Below, piece after piece: positions 44,301 to 56,135 of a stretch of DNA of 64,000 bases. A model generated the notes under the pieces. It ran no database searches and was not told the origin of the DNA. It saw only the letters and a list, made by a program, of their open reading frames with translations. The position numbers and the translations under genes were made by a program. Each line of letters starts with the position of its first letter. The stretch's first letter is position 1. Source of the DNA: Symbiodinium natans (taxonomy: Eukaryota; Sar; Dinophyceae; Suessiales; Symbiodiniaceae); the NCBI GenBank assembly GCA_905221605.1, contig CAJNDS010002119.1, positions 248,001-312,000 of the forward strand, read 5' to 3'.

Positions 44301-47300
44301 CCCAATCCTAAGGACCTAAACTTCCAAACCAGCCCTGACCTCCCAGGACAACTACACGGCGGTCACCGGGGTTTCCCGGGTCCCTCCTTGTGACCTGGGC
44401 GGGAAGCATGCTACGCCAGGGTTCGTGCATTGATTCGGACTGTATCTCTCGGACAAGATTTGTGAGGTGCTTCAACTGACCTGGAATCCTACGGGGCACC
44501 TGCGCCCTCCCGGACACCGGCGACGATGCCCGAGCATCTGGACCGGGAAGATCGATTTGCGTCGAAGGCCGAGGCCCCAACAGACACGTTGGCACAGCCA
44601 GTGTCTGTCGTTATTTGCCTTGCGAGCTGGGGTGTACACGGGCTGAGACAGCGCTCTAGGGCCACACAGGGATTCGGACAGGCTGGGAGCGCTTGCGTCG
44701 ACATGCGCAGAACCCTAACTTCGCTGAATCTCCTCAGCTGCCGCGGCCTCAGGGTGCCCTCAACCGAAGAAGAAGTACCGTGAGACCTTCATCTAAGGGC
44801 CTCTCGATCCCAACCCTGTTGTCAAGCAGTTGCTCAGCCATTTCGTGGCATTCAACCCATGAACTGAAGGCAAAGACCTGATGCAGCTGAGGCCCACGCT
44901 TGATTTGCGCGCCCTCCTTTCCGAGGATAGCGCCTACGTACCTTGGACGTGCAACTTCGCCAACGCTTCATTCTCCGATTCCAATATCACCCGTTCCAAC
45001 ATGTTACAACACCATCATGACACCGGAATGACACCAACCACTCCCGTCACGGAGAAAGAACATGCCAAGGAACTTTGGCGAAATCACCATGTGTACTTGC
45101 ATCTCGTTAGCATCGCCGCTGCCGCGCTTGACCTTGCCGACAGGAAGGTGGGGTTTAGGGGCTCATGGGCTCAAGAAGCAACAAACTGGGGTTGAGAGGT
45201 TGTTCGTTGCATTTTGTGACTTGACAGTGCTTGCGCGTGCCTTGCCCTGCAATGGATAAGATTCCCCAGACGGAAAGCCTGCACTAAACAGCACAGCCCC
45301 CTTGCACAATGCCACACAATCGCTTCCACGCGACTCCAGTGAGTGCCGTCGGCGCCTGCAAAGGCAGCATGGACCTAGGTGCGTGTTGAGGAGCCGGCTT
45401 TCGAGTTTGGAGTCTCGGCTTTGGCTCTCTACATGGTTTTGGGAGGCTGTCGAGTCTCAAAGATCCTGACAAAACCCCCAATCCCCCTGGCCAATCCTGG
45501 TCGCATTGACATCACGGTCCCAAGGGCATGGGCGGACTTGTGCCCTGCATCGCCTGCATCGGCATGTGCTGCGGCCTCGGCTTTGTGCGTAGGATTTTCA
45601 GACCGGAGCCTCGAACTCAACACTTTGGACGTGGCGGGGGTTGAATTCGCACTCGGGCAGTGCAAAATAGCAAGGAAACATCAACAAATTGAAGGCGGGC
45701 GGCTGGCCATGGGTTGTATTTTTGCCACCCGACTAGCCACAGCCATGGGTTATTGGGCTCAAGGGCTTTCGACCTCCGCGCTCAATGCCGCCCGGTGGCT
45801 GCATCGGCTGCTGACCCAAGCCACCACTATAGTACGGAGTCCTCGGATTTGATGAATACATGCTGACGTTCAGCGTCCGTCTTTTTGCACTCCGGGCTTT
45901 CAAATCTCGACATGTGCCTTAAGCAGCTTCGGGGACGCAATCTCACGATTTGGACTCTGCCTGAGTGCGTCCCGCAGACGGGAACTGGCTGGCGAGAGGT
46001 CAAGAATCGATACAAGAATCCGAACGCTCCAGGACTGGAAGCTCTACAACCTCAAACTGAAACTGGGGCCCTAGGCCAGCCTCCTGACTGACTCCTGACC
46101 CTACGAAGACTCGAAAACGCAGCAATCTGAAAAGCTCCTGTAATCTACATACACCACAGAATCTCAAACCACATTTCCGTCCATGTGTCGATCTCTGCTG
46201 CGCAGCCGGCATGTTGCCAGCTGAGGCAGAACCGACCTCGTGCCACTCAGACTGTAGCACTTCCCCCTTCCCTACCTTTCCTCTCTCTCTCTCTCTCTCT
46301 CTCTCCCTGCCTCTTCCTATCGATAGATGTGGGTTCAAAACGGCCATGTGCTCACGCTCTGGCTTGGGTACTGGACATGGCAGACTGTTGGGTGAGGCTC
46401 GACCCGCCCCAATTCCCAACCCCAGTAAGTCGACTAACCTCCTCCCTTGCCAGAAGCAATCAACACATCCAACACCCCGAGGCACCATCGCTGGGCCTGA
46501 TTACAGGCACTACAGGTCCTAAGACCTAAGAGCCCTTCAAGTCACCAAACATAGCCACGGATTCTCTGCCGCATGCAAAGAGTCGTCCCTGCCCCGGCAT
46601 CCCCTGATCCCCTGGGCCCGGCACAGGACCCAGCGCTATCCGAATCGCTGCTCCCAGCCTTTGCTGCACTTGTAGAAACCCTCTGCCTCAACCCGATTCT
46701 TGCGGCCTGCAAGGCACTTCATTAGTGCCCTCACCCTGGACCGTCGAAGCATCGGAACTGCAAGCCCTCAGCGAAGCGGCTGGTTCTGCACGCCCACAAG
46801 CTGCCCGACCCGGTCGCCCTGACCAAGGAGCTTGGAGGTTTGGATCTGTTCAGTTGCAGGGATTTAGCAATATTTGGCAATCGAAATTAGGTTGCCAAAA
46901 AGCACTGAGAGGGAGCCACGCTTGAAGTGAGAAAATGAAAGTTCTGGCTTGTTTTGGGTGGCGTTCTTGCAGGTGCCAAGGAAGCTTTAAAGTGGGGGCC
47001 GGGCACGCACATGGGCTTCTGGAGCAGGCCTGGTCGCTCATCACATCCTTCATCAACTGTAAGTTTGCGCCGGTCATGTCTCGGATGCGCTTGAGGTTTT
47101 CCGCGCCTGCCACTGCCAAACTGCCAAAAATCTAGGGGCCTTGACGGGGTCACCTGAGGCTTCAGAGTTTGCGGCTTCAGGGTAGGGAATGGACATTGGG
47201 CTTGGGCTTGGGCTTTGCCTCGTCTGAACTGGCTCTTGCCCTACATCTTGCAAAAGCTGGGCAAACCTCAGGAGCAAACCGTGGAAATCCTAATTTCATC

Positions 47301-48772
47301 GAAACTCCCAACGCAACGGAAGATGGCCTGATGACTTGGTAGATGCATCCATCGGGCGAGCCCCACTTGGTTAGGGGGAGGGGTGTGTCGAGTTTGGAGC
47401 TTAGGGCTGAAGGGAATCCTGCCTTTGCCGATGACTTGACCCACATACTCGTTGGGGAAGGCAACGAAGAGCTTGCACTGGACCTGAGATACGGAGAATT
47501 GTGTGCTCTAAGCCGGTTTGCAAACATCAGAGGGCCATGTTTTCTGCTTTTTGGGGGAGGGGATGGAGGGGTGGAGAAGGCGAGGCTGCTAAGAAGCCCT
47601 CAAAGCCCTCAAAACCCTCAAAGCCCTCAAAGCCCTCAAAGCCCTCAAAGCCCTTTTGCTTCCCGCCTGCGAGGAAGCCGTGAAGCCAAACATACCCCCA
47701 AACCCTACAAACCCAGAAGAAAGGCAAACCCATTCTAAACAGAAAGACTCCACCCCTACCAACCCCTAATCCGCCCCCGCCTCCAAAATAACAACAGCGA
47801 CAACAATCACCATCTAATACTAACAAGAATCATGATAACAATTAGAAGTACTAGAAGGACAAAAATTCTCCGTCAAACCATGTCAAACCCCAAACCTCAA
47901 AACCCGAAACTGCTAACCTCACGGGCGACAGAGCGCACTCGCCATTGAGAAGTCATGAGCTTGAGGCCCCTAGAAATACTTTCAGTCAGTCCGTCTTGCA
48001 ATTCTTGGAGAACTGATTCCCCATCATTGATACATTCTCCATTCTTGCCTGCTTTCGCACAACCAAAAGGTTCTTTGGTCTGGGAGTCCGGCGGAGTCTC
48101 CAGGCTCGAAAACACGAGAAGCTATCCTCAGACCAAATAAATTCACAAACGGGAGCCATACAAAATCGTACAAAACATCAACCTTGGGTGCGAGATGTAT
48201 GCGACTACGGCCTCCCGCACCTTTTCTTTTCTACTGCTGAGGCCAACTCGCATGCACCGCGCTGGCAATGTGCTCCACCGTCGGACCACTCACGTCACAT
48301 CTGCGATTTCCTTGAGAATCAGGCTCTTGACCTGCAGAGCCGATGAGCCGATCATACAAGCAGCGCAAATCACAAAGAGCAGAACAGCAATCTCGCCCAT
48401 CGTGGGAGCAGGAAACTCCAAGCGGGACTCCCTCGTACTCCGAAGTATGGACAAGCAAGCTGTTTGCCAAAACCCACAAGATCCCCAAACTCATCGACAC
48501 GCCCGCATCTCGACGCTTGAAATACCGCCTCCCCTTTGCTGTTCGCCCCCTTGGCACCAGGCCGAGCTTGATGTTGCACTGCGACATCTCCCGGACTTGC
48601 TTCAGGCCCATGCCTGGAGCAAGGAGGTGTTCAAAAGCACTTTAAGCGCCTTTTTGCTCGGCGGATGCTATCATCCGCAAAGCCCATCTCGAAAGCATTC
48701 CAGCACACCCCATGACAGCTGCTTGAGTGACATTGCTCCCTGGCCTTGCTTGCCGATGAGCTTCCCAGCATC
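38385..48772 (-). CDS. Multi-KH-domain RNA-binding protein
   Basis: At least five KH modules in order on the minus strand. KH1: 48772-48745 (AGKLIGKQ) and 48613 to about 48558 (GLKQVREMSQCNIKLG). KH2: 47483-47423 (VQCKLFVAFPNEYVGQVIGK) and 47106-47030 (AENLKRIRDMTGANLQLMKD). KH3: about 45145-45074 (NEMQVHMVISPK), 44941-44900 (YVGAILGKEGAQI) and 44618 downward (QITTDTGCANVSVG). KH4: 40061 to about 40010 (AGSIIGKQGSVLKQIRE) and about 39930-39790 (SSSDVRKRAAVLVGLLDCL). KH5: about 38620-38385 (MLKLLVPGPMVGAVIGRQG). GXXG loops are GKQG, GKGA, GKEG, GKQG and GRQG. Extra coding-like exons lie near 43395-43339, 42.9-42.7 kb and 41.15-41.08 kb (ESILMAEKQIQEQAA). GC donors are frequent. KH domains bind single-stranded RNA; I infer an hnRNP K/PCBP- or vigilin-like RNA regulator. 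Whether all exons belong to one transcript is inferred from order and strand. Confidence 0.7.
43448..43583. repeat. Near-perfect TTTAGGG array
   Basis: About nineteen consecutive TTTAGGG units with a single variant (TTCAGGG at about 43504). This is the cleanest interstitial telomere-type array in the window, within an intron of the KH gene. Confidence 0.95.
46280..46306. repeat. (TC)n microsatellite
   Basis: About thirteen TC dinucleotides. Confidence 0.9.
47595..47655. repeat. 9-bp CCCTCAAAG tandem repeat
   Basis: Six to seven copies of CCCTCAAAG with one CCCTCAAAA variant. It lies upstream of the KH2 exon, in intron sequence. The minus strand reads Phe-Glu-Gly repeats. Confidence 0.9.
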
Positions 48773-49250
48773 ATTGCCTCATGCCGACTTGGACAACAAA
48801 ATGCCAGCTGCCAGAAAAACCCTTCCGCTTTCCCTCAACCCAAACAAGCCCCAGCGCCCTTCGGCTGATTTGAGTAAGTCGGCACTAGCCTTGAGTCCAC
48901 ACCTAGACAGGTTCATCTCGGTACGCAACATCTTCAAGGAAACTGGATGGGCCAAGGCGCTGGGTATGAGGACACCCATCTTCAGCCCCCCGGGAGCTTC
49001 CATCTTCAGCCCCCCGGCAGCTTCCATCTTCAGGTCCCCGCGGGGGGGCCCCCCCCCCCAAGGCCTAAACCTACGCGCTGACCACCCCCTGAGTGCAGAG
49101 CCGAAAATCGGCGGAAGCTTCGTGGCATTGGGGATGCTTGGGGCTTGGGGGTTCGTGTGATTGGAGCAGCAGCTGCTCTTGGTCTCTTCTTCTACACGGC
49201 GGAATGGAACTTTCTGCTTCTTCTTCTTCGCGCTTTAGGACCTTAGGATA

Positions 49251-49281
49251 TCTCTCTCTCTCTCTCTCTCGCTCTCTCTCG
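49251..49281. repeat. (TC)n microsatellite
   Basis: About fifteen TC dinucleotides with one GC interruption. Confidence 0.9.
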
Positions 49282-50091
49282 TCTCTGTGTCGCCGTGTGA
49301 ACACCCTGCTGCGCTGTGAAGAACAAACCCCGAACTCCAGAAGCGAATAGCAAATTGCCTAAGCAGCAGCTCCCGGACACCTTGAGAAGCCTTGGACCCG
49401 CCGAGCCACAACGCCTCTGCAGCCGCCAGGCTACAGCCGTGCAGGCCATCACGCTGCAAGGCTACAAGATGACTTCTGGGCTGCTTGGCGGATTTGAGAG
49501 GCTACGTCCGCCACGCAGGGCGCAGTGAAAGGTGCTGCTCTCACCACCGCATGCCGAAGCAATAGACGTCAGGGCTCTCCACCTGCAAGATGCATTGGAA
49601 ACAACAACATGGATGTCAACCATACAGCAAGCTCTGCTAGCTTGTGTACGAATATGAACTTGGCTCCATGTAAGTAGAGTGCCAGATTTCGTGAACGGCC
49701 CAATTCGCATCGATGGGAATCTTCGTAACTGGCACGGCAAAGCAATCATGGCACGATGCATCAAATCAACACCAAGAGTTTCACAGCAGCATGGCAACCA
49801 CGAAGTATCCACCCCTTTGTTGTTCCACTTGCAGCTTGGGCCAGCCCCATCCCGACGGCAAATTGCCTTGGCACCATCGCCACCCTGCTCAAAAGCACCT
49901 GTACATCCATCTGTACACACCGGGCTCCAAAGAAACAAGCCTGGCTTCTGGAGCATGGGAAGCGACGTAGGCTTCGCCTGGCCTTGCACTGTACAATCGC
50001 TTCAGCTGAGAGAGATTCAGCCAAGGGAAACTGCAGCAGCAAGCAAGTACTTTTGATATCCAATATCCAGCAGCACTGAGTCAAGTAGTGG

Positions 50092-52938
50092 CTACCCACT
50101 GTCAGACCACGCCAAACTTCGAAGAACCTTGCCCTTGTAAGCCTCAAACTCGCTCCCAAAGCCCTCTGAGCCTCTGCCGGAGCGGGCAAGCTTGCCCGCT
50201 TTAATGGTCCAAAGCTCAGTACACACCTCCTTCAGGAAGGCCTGGTTGTGGCTAACGATCACTACTGCTCCCGGGAAGACTTTCAAAGCGGCTGCCAGTG
50301 AGTCCAGCGTCTCGATATCGAGATGATTGGTAGGCTCGTCCAGAAGCAGCAGATGCGGCTTGAACCACAAAGCCCCAGCAAAGGCCAGGCGAGCCTTCTG
50401 GCCACCCGACAGGGTTCCGATCTTCTGCTTCGCGAGCTTGCCGCCCAGGCCAAAATTGGCCAAGTAGCCAAAGAGCTGCTCATCGCGGGAGGCATTGGAC
50501 AGGGCAGAAGGGTCTTGAAGTCCTGGCTCCGGCGCTGGCAGCTCCTTCCGCAGCCAGTCCAGGCAGACTTTGTCAAGGTGTTCCTCCAAGCACTCCAGGT
50601 GGTGCTGCGACACATGGGCAACCTTCAACTTGGGGTGGCGGGTGGCCTTGTTCTCAGGCCACTGGTGACCTTCGAGCCACCGCAGCAGCGTGGTCTTACC
50701 CGCGCCGTTGCTGCCCACGACAGCCACGCGGCTCCGAGGCTCAAGCAAGAGCTTCACGTTGCTCAGGATGCAGCGGTTGCCCTCACGCATGTAAGAGGCA
50801 CCGTCCAACTGCAAGAGGGCTCCCTGGAGCAGCTCAGGCTCTGGCAGCTTGATCTGCATCTTCTCTTCAGAAACAAGGACCTGAGCTGCAAGCGCCTTGA
50901 TGTCCACGGTCTTGCCATTGAAATCTGCCAGCTCCAAACGGCCGTATGTCTTGGACTCGCCCGAGCTGGACACTTTGCCATAGAGCTGGACCTCACGCTG
51001 CTTGGCCTGCCGGAGCTTGTTGGCATCCTTAGCAAAAAGCAATCGTTTCGCTTCTCACCTTTAGAGGTCTGGTTGCAACCAAGCAGCAACTTGCCAGCAA
51101 CTGGCCCTACAAAGTTGCCCCAAAATTGCCCAATGTTTTGCCCAAAATTTGCCTAGCATCACCCTCCTTGCCCTTCTTGCAGGCGCTCTGGCGCATGTGC
51201 TGGATCATCTCCTTGGTCCGCTCGTGCTCGCGCTCGTTGGCCTCCAGCTTTGCACTGACAGCACTGCGCTCCTGCTCCCGCATCTCGGCCCACTGGCTGT
51301 AGTTGCCGGGACCTTGGCGGATCTGCTTCTGCCGAATCTCCACGATATCGGTCACCACCGTGTCCAAGAAAGCACGATCGTGCGAAATCATCAGTAGCAT
51401 ACACGTCGGATCGAGCTTGTGCATGAGGAACTCTTGCAGCCAAAGCACTCCTGTACTCCCCGCACCCCAACAACATTTTCCTGCACACAAGGCTCAATCC
51501 CAAAGTTAATAAAGTTAAACCTTCCTACTCAGTGTCGCTGCTGCACTCCTGCCAAGTCCAGGTGATTAGTCGGCTCATCCAACAGCAAGCCTGGGCATGA
51601 GCTCTTGCAAACAGAACCTGAAAACCTGGCAGTCCCAACGTAGCAAAGCAAGACTAAAGCAAAATGAAAGGCAAGATGGAGCAAACGCGTTCCTCAAAAG
51701 CAGGTAAAGAAACAGTCGGCCCGCGAGAGCAGGGCTTGCGCCAGCGCAAGGCGCATCTTCCAGCCACCTGGGGCACTGTAGCTTCAGGCACTTCGGGGGT
51801 TCAAGTTTTAGGAACAAAGCGCTCCTGGCACTTTCTGCAACTCAGACCAGTTTGTTTTTCCTGGTTTTGGGCTTTTGGGGCTTCAAAGTTGCAGAGTTTC
51901 TTCCTTTTTCCCGCCACCTGACAGGGCGCGGGTGGGGAGATCCAGCATCTCGGCCGTAAACTGTAAGCCCAGAAGCACCAGCCGGGCATGGCCTTCCAAA
52001 CCTGAGTGGCCGAAGGACTGCTCGATTTCATCCAATCGCTGCACCACTTCTAGGAATGTCTCCGCCAGCTCCGGATCGGAGCTCCGAGCCTCCAGGCACT
52101 TCTCCAATCGATTTCGCTCATGCACGAGTGCCTTGTACTCCGCATCGCCCATGCATGCAGTTTCCAAGACGGTTTCATCGCTTCCCACCAACTCCTGGGC
52201 TACATAGCCGTACCGAAGCGCCGGCGGACCTGGCAGCTGTCTGCGGGCAATGCGTCTCAGCAGCGTCGTCTTACCACAGCCGTTGCGCCCGATCAGCCCG
52301 TAGCGCCGACCACGCATGATCTTCAGAGAGGAGCCGCAAACGAGGTCCTTCTGGCCTTGATCAGTCACGATGCCAAGGTGGACACACGGCAGCGTGATGT
52401 CTCTCGACGCCTCAGCGTTCTTCAGCCGGTGCCTGCCTATTCTGCCCCAGCAAACAGCAAAGCTATCGAAGGCATCCAAGCCATCCTCTGTCTCTGCCGT
52501 GCCAAAAGCCGCAACATCCTCAAGGTGCCGAGCATTCACCAGACTCTCCTGGCTCTCCCTCTTCTCCGACTTGTTCTTGCTCTTTGCCTTGGCCTTGGCA
52601 TGTCGCCTCTCCATCTTGCTCAATCTGGATACCTTCGTGGCTGCAACATCGGGCTCGGGGTCTGCATCTGCTCCCTCCCCTGTGCTGCTCAGTTTCGCTG
52701 AGCGCACGGACGGCTCATGGGTTGGGGCTGTGGCGCTGCACTTCTGATCCTGTGCTGCCAGAAGGCGGAGTGCATGCAGGGCACCCTCCGGCAGGAAGGG
52801 CTTCGCTGCATTCACTACACCCTCGCCGCCGCATTCGTCGAAAACAGAAGAGAGATAGTTCGCCACTTCTGCGTTCAGCTCTTGCGAAACTAGGAACTGC
52901 TGCAGACGCAGCAAAGTCAACATGCTCACCAAGTCCAC
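50092..52938 (-). CDS. ABCF ATPase (GCN20/ABCF3-like), complete five-exon gene
   Basis: Exons 52938-51918, 51767-51714, 51590-51549, 51450-51163 and 51053-50092 sum to 2367 nt, an exact reading frame of 788 residues plus stop. There are two ABC ATPase domains. The first has Walker A GRNGCGKTTLL (about residues 217-227), signature LSGGW and Walker B CLLLDEPTNHLD, followed by a switch His (MISHDRAFLD). The second has GSNGAGKTTLL, LSGGQKARLAFA, LLLLDEPTNHLD and VIVSHNQAFL. A charged linker (REQERSAVSAKLEANEREHE) joins them. There are no membrane spans, as usual for ABCF. The N-terminal ~160 residues include a Lys/Arg-rich stretch (MERRHAKAKAKSKNKSEKR). ABCF proteins act on ribosomes; GCN20 works with GCN1 to activate GCN2, and that link is inference here. 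Intron donors are GT, GT, GA (or alternatives within a repeat) and GT. Introns are 98-150 nt. All catalytic motifs are intact. Confidence 0.93.
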
Positions 52939-53064
52939 GTGTCACGTGTGCGTTGAAGTAGCACCAAACTAAAAAGATCAGCTGCTTGGGCCTGGTGCCA
53001 CCCGCATCCATCCTATCAGTTAGATTCTTTGTGGCTGTACAGGTGCGGATAAGTACCGACCAGT

Positions 53065-53271
53065 CTAGGATGTAAAAGATACCTCTCCAGGCGGGGGGAC
53101 GCTTTCCATCTCAATCCTCTTCAACATTGCATGCCACGTTGCGCGCGAAATTTCTGCGAACGGTCCGGCACCAGCGAGAATTCTGTGAGAAAGGCATGTG
53201 AGCCTTTTAAAGGTCACATCCCTGCTAGTTTTCTGTAGGCGAGGTCGATGTTCGAAAACAGTGGCAACCAC
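53065..53271 (-). CDS. Coding-like exon, unrecognised
   Basis: The minus-strand frame contains LSHRILAGAGPFAEISRAT and then WHAMLKRIEMESVPPPGE, which has the look of an amphipathic protein segment. It lies just 5' of the ABCF start and could be an exon of a neighbouring gene. No family is recognised. Confidence 0.3.
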   Translation of the reverse strand: MVATVFEHRPRLQKTSRDVTFKRLTCLSHRILAGAGPFAEISRATWHAMLKRIEMESVPPPGEVSFTS

Positions 53272-53792
53272 ATTGCCTTTTCATGTAGGCACTTACTCCC
53301 TCGTGTGAGGGAAAATCAAATTCTTTCTCTCCTTGTTCAGGCAGCCGAGCTTCAGAAGGAAACGCGCATTAAAGCATGAGGTATGCTGATGCTTTCAGGG
53401 TGCCCGAGACGGACTGCACGTCCTGGCTCGACACCAACCGCCCAAAACTCGAAACACAGGTCCGTGAAACCAACTAACAAAAGAAGGCCATTTAGAACCC
53501 ACAAACATTCCCAAACCCACCATTTCTAGGTCTGAGGGACAGCGAAAGCTAAACAAACAAAACCCCCAAAAAAGCAGAATGCCCAAGGCCTCCAGGCCCT
53601 CCATGGCTTCCATAGAAGCTTCGACGTCAAATTCAGCTTTTAGTTTTTGAGTTGCGAGCCGGGCTGCGCGAGGGGCTTCCATAGGGTTTGAAGTTGCAGG
53701 CACAATTCAGGCTGAAGCTGCGGGCTTTTGTTTCGGATTTCTTTCTGTCGACAAGTTTAACTGCGACCATGTTAATCTGCTGTGCCGCAGGA

Positions 53793-54400
53793 CTACTCCA
53801 CTCCGAATCTGAAGGCCTGACAGCCACGTATGACGCACCAGACATGACGGACCCTGAAAACTGGTCTTGTCGCAAACACAGCACCAATGATCTCAGCACA
53901 TCCCTGCTGTGTTGCTACGAGAGCAAAAAAAATAGCGTCATCTGCAAAGCGCAGATCCGTTAGAGCATGTGCGCCGGCTTGTTGTCCCTTGCTTCCTCCA
54001 AACTGCACAAAACAGACGAGGATCACCACGCATCCTTGCCGAACTCCAACTCTGATCGAGGAGCATTGGCTGGATTCATTTAGGTGTCGTCACGTGGCCA
54101 AAGAGCTTGCCATAACGACTGCCCGACACGATCAAAAATCTTTGAAAGATCAACAAGCTTGGCCGTTGCAGGCTTGGCCAACATCCAGCAAGGCGTCTCT
54201 TCCAAGTGGGTGGAAAATCATAGCCAAAATGGTTGAAAGCTACACTATCTACCTTGGGACATGTTAGGCACTCGCCCATCAGCTGTGCCACGACTTCCTG
54301 AGTTGATATCAAAGGAATTGAGTAATGGGCCGACAGCACGCACATTGATGCCACAATGTCCGGCAGTTGCTTGCGTTTTGCTTTCGAACGTACTAGTGTG
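53793..54400 (-). mobile_element. Decayed non-LTR reverse transcriptase, minus strand
   Basis: Motifs of a LINE-type reverse transcriptase appear in order but in different frames: LVDLSKIFDRVGQSLW (about 54158-54115), RVGVRQGC (about 54050-54030) and LRFADDAIFFA with the catalytic FADD (about 53955-53925). The gap between RQGC and FADD is shorter than in intact elements and the usual LSP is missing. Stops and frame changes separate the motifs, so this is a dead fragment. No endonuclease domain was seen. Confidence 0.7.
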
Positions 54401-54437
54401 AGTCGCCGCGATTCTGTATGTTGCTCAGAATGCACTT

Positions 54438-54580
54438 CTGATGTGGAAGGTCAGAGGACGTCTGCCACGTGCAACACCACATGGTTGGCGAGCTCTCTTG
54501 TTCTCAGTCATGTTCAGGGATTCCAGTCCCAAACCCCTCCAATCAGCCCCAGTGTCAGGCTCGGGCATGAGAAGCGCGTG
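54438..54580 (+). repeat. Dispersed repeat, copy 1
   Basis: Shares GATGTGGAAGGTC, ACGTGCAACACCA and GTCATGTTCAGGGATTCCAG, followed by TCCCAAACCCCTCCA, with the segment at 62513-62700 in the same orientation. The copies differ by substitutions and indels. Both lie beside reverse transcriptase remnants. Confidence 0.75.
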
Positions 54581-55145
54581 GAACATTCATGAAACCCAGC
54601 TCATGAGCGCACACGCGTGCGTCTTGTGACGATGTGCACCGGCTGCGAAGTTATCGATGGGCAGCGGTTTCAAATCTTGTCGCCGCATGTCGGCTGTGAC
54701 TAGGCGCAGGCTTTTGGGCAGCTTATGCGCGAGCCAATTAATAGGTTTCGAACGGTTGGGGGAATCTACTGGGAGAATGCTTAAGGAAAACGAGACATTT
54801 CATTCACTCACCTCTCCTTTGAAACTTTTCCCAGCATGTCCGGGCATCCTTCAGCGGCTGGTCTCTTTGCAGCTGCTTGCACCATCCCTGTTGGACGTTT
54901 GGGAGCCTAGACTGTGATACGGAATTTCTGAGCAGCAACAAACTTTGGTGCTGCTCGCAAACTATGCTCGACGAGTATAAACCCCAAAGCTGCGCATCGA
55001 AACCAGCCACGCACCATATCTGTGCATAGAACCACACCACAAAGACAGCCTTGGCGCAACCACCTCTTCTTGTGGCTCATCCCCCAGCTCGCCGACACTT
55101 GCGGCCTCGTGGATGAGGGCTTCACAAGTTTGGGTTTGTTTGCCA

Positions 55146-56135
55146 GCGCCTCATAGCAAGAGCCCTAAACCTAAACTAAACAAACCCTAAACCCTAGACA
55201 AACCCTAGGTCGTAAACAAGCCTAAACAAACCCTTTTAAGCACGGACTGAGGCTGCCGGCAACACCTAAACAAACCCTAAACACCAAACCCTGCAAACCC
55301 AATATCCTGAACAAACCTCAAACCCCAAAAAAAAACCAAGCAAACCCTAAACACAAACCCATAGCACTAAACTCGAAAGAAACCTTAAACCCTAAACTTG
55401 AACAAACCCGAGACCCTAAGCAAACCCTAACCCTAAACAAACCCAAAACGCTTAACAAACCTCAAGTAAAAGACCCACTAAACCCCAAACAAACCTGAAA
55501 TCCTTAAAACAAACCTAAACCCTAAAGAAACCGTAAACTCTAAACAAACCCTTTTTTCACAAGGGGCTCGATTGCTGCCCTTTCTGTCCAGCCCGTTCCA
55601 ACGCCACAGCGCATGTCTAAACAAACCCTAAACCCCTAGATCCTAAACCCTACACAAACCCTAAACCCAACAAACACTAAACCCCAAACAAACCCCGAAC
55701 CCTGAACAAGCCAATAACCCGAAAGAAACCTTAAACCCCAAACAAAACCAAAGCAATCCTGAACACACCCAACACCCTAAGCAAACCTAAACCCTAAACC
55801 CTAAACAAACCCAATACGCTTACCAAACCCTAAGCCCTCAACCAAAGCAATACTTGAACTCCAAACAGGCCCTGCAAGTTTGAAATAACCCTGTATAAGC
55901 AAACACTAAACCCTCTGAAAACCCTAAACAAACCTCAAACCCTAAGCAAACCCAAAACTCTAAAGACACCTTAAACCCTAAACAAACCTAACCCCAAACA
56001 AACCCGACACCGTAAACAAACCCTAAACTCGACAGAAACCGTACCCCCAAAAAAAAAAACTATGAACAACTCCTCAACCCTAAACAAACCCTAAGCAAAC
56101 CTGAAATCCTAAACAAACCCTGAACCACTAAACTT
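55146..56135. repeat. Degenerate CCCTAAACAAA tract
   Basis: Nearly 1 kb of CCCTAAACAAA, CCCTAAACCCTAAA, AAACAAACCC and diverged relatives, with two short unrelated inserts (about 55236-55260 and 55556-55615). The unit resembles the telomere word CCCTAAA expanded by an extra CAAA, giving 11-14 bp periods. No coding frame is present. Confidence 0.88.

Noticed and set aside
45738-45763. Spliced-leader-like sequence (AGCCATGGGTTATTGGGCTCAAG pattern, partial match)
   Set aside because: It resembles the dinoflagellate spliced leader only loosely, lies on the plus strand where no gene follows, and has extra bases in the core.
46280-46306. TC tracts as polypyrimidine splice signals
   Set aside because: They are perfect dinucleotide microsatellites with no adjacent plausible exon on the plus strand.
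49540-49780. Protein-kinase-like words on the minus strand (SPDVYCFGM, AVKLL)
   Set aside because: The words occur out of kinase order and in different frames without the HRD, DFG or glycine-loop motifs, so a kinase cannot be supported.
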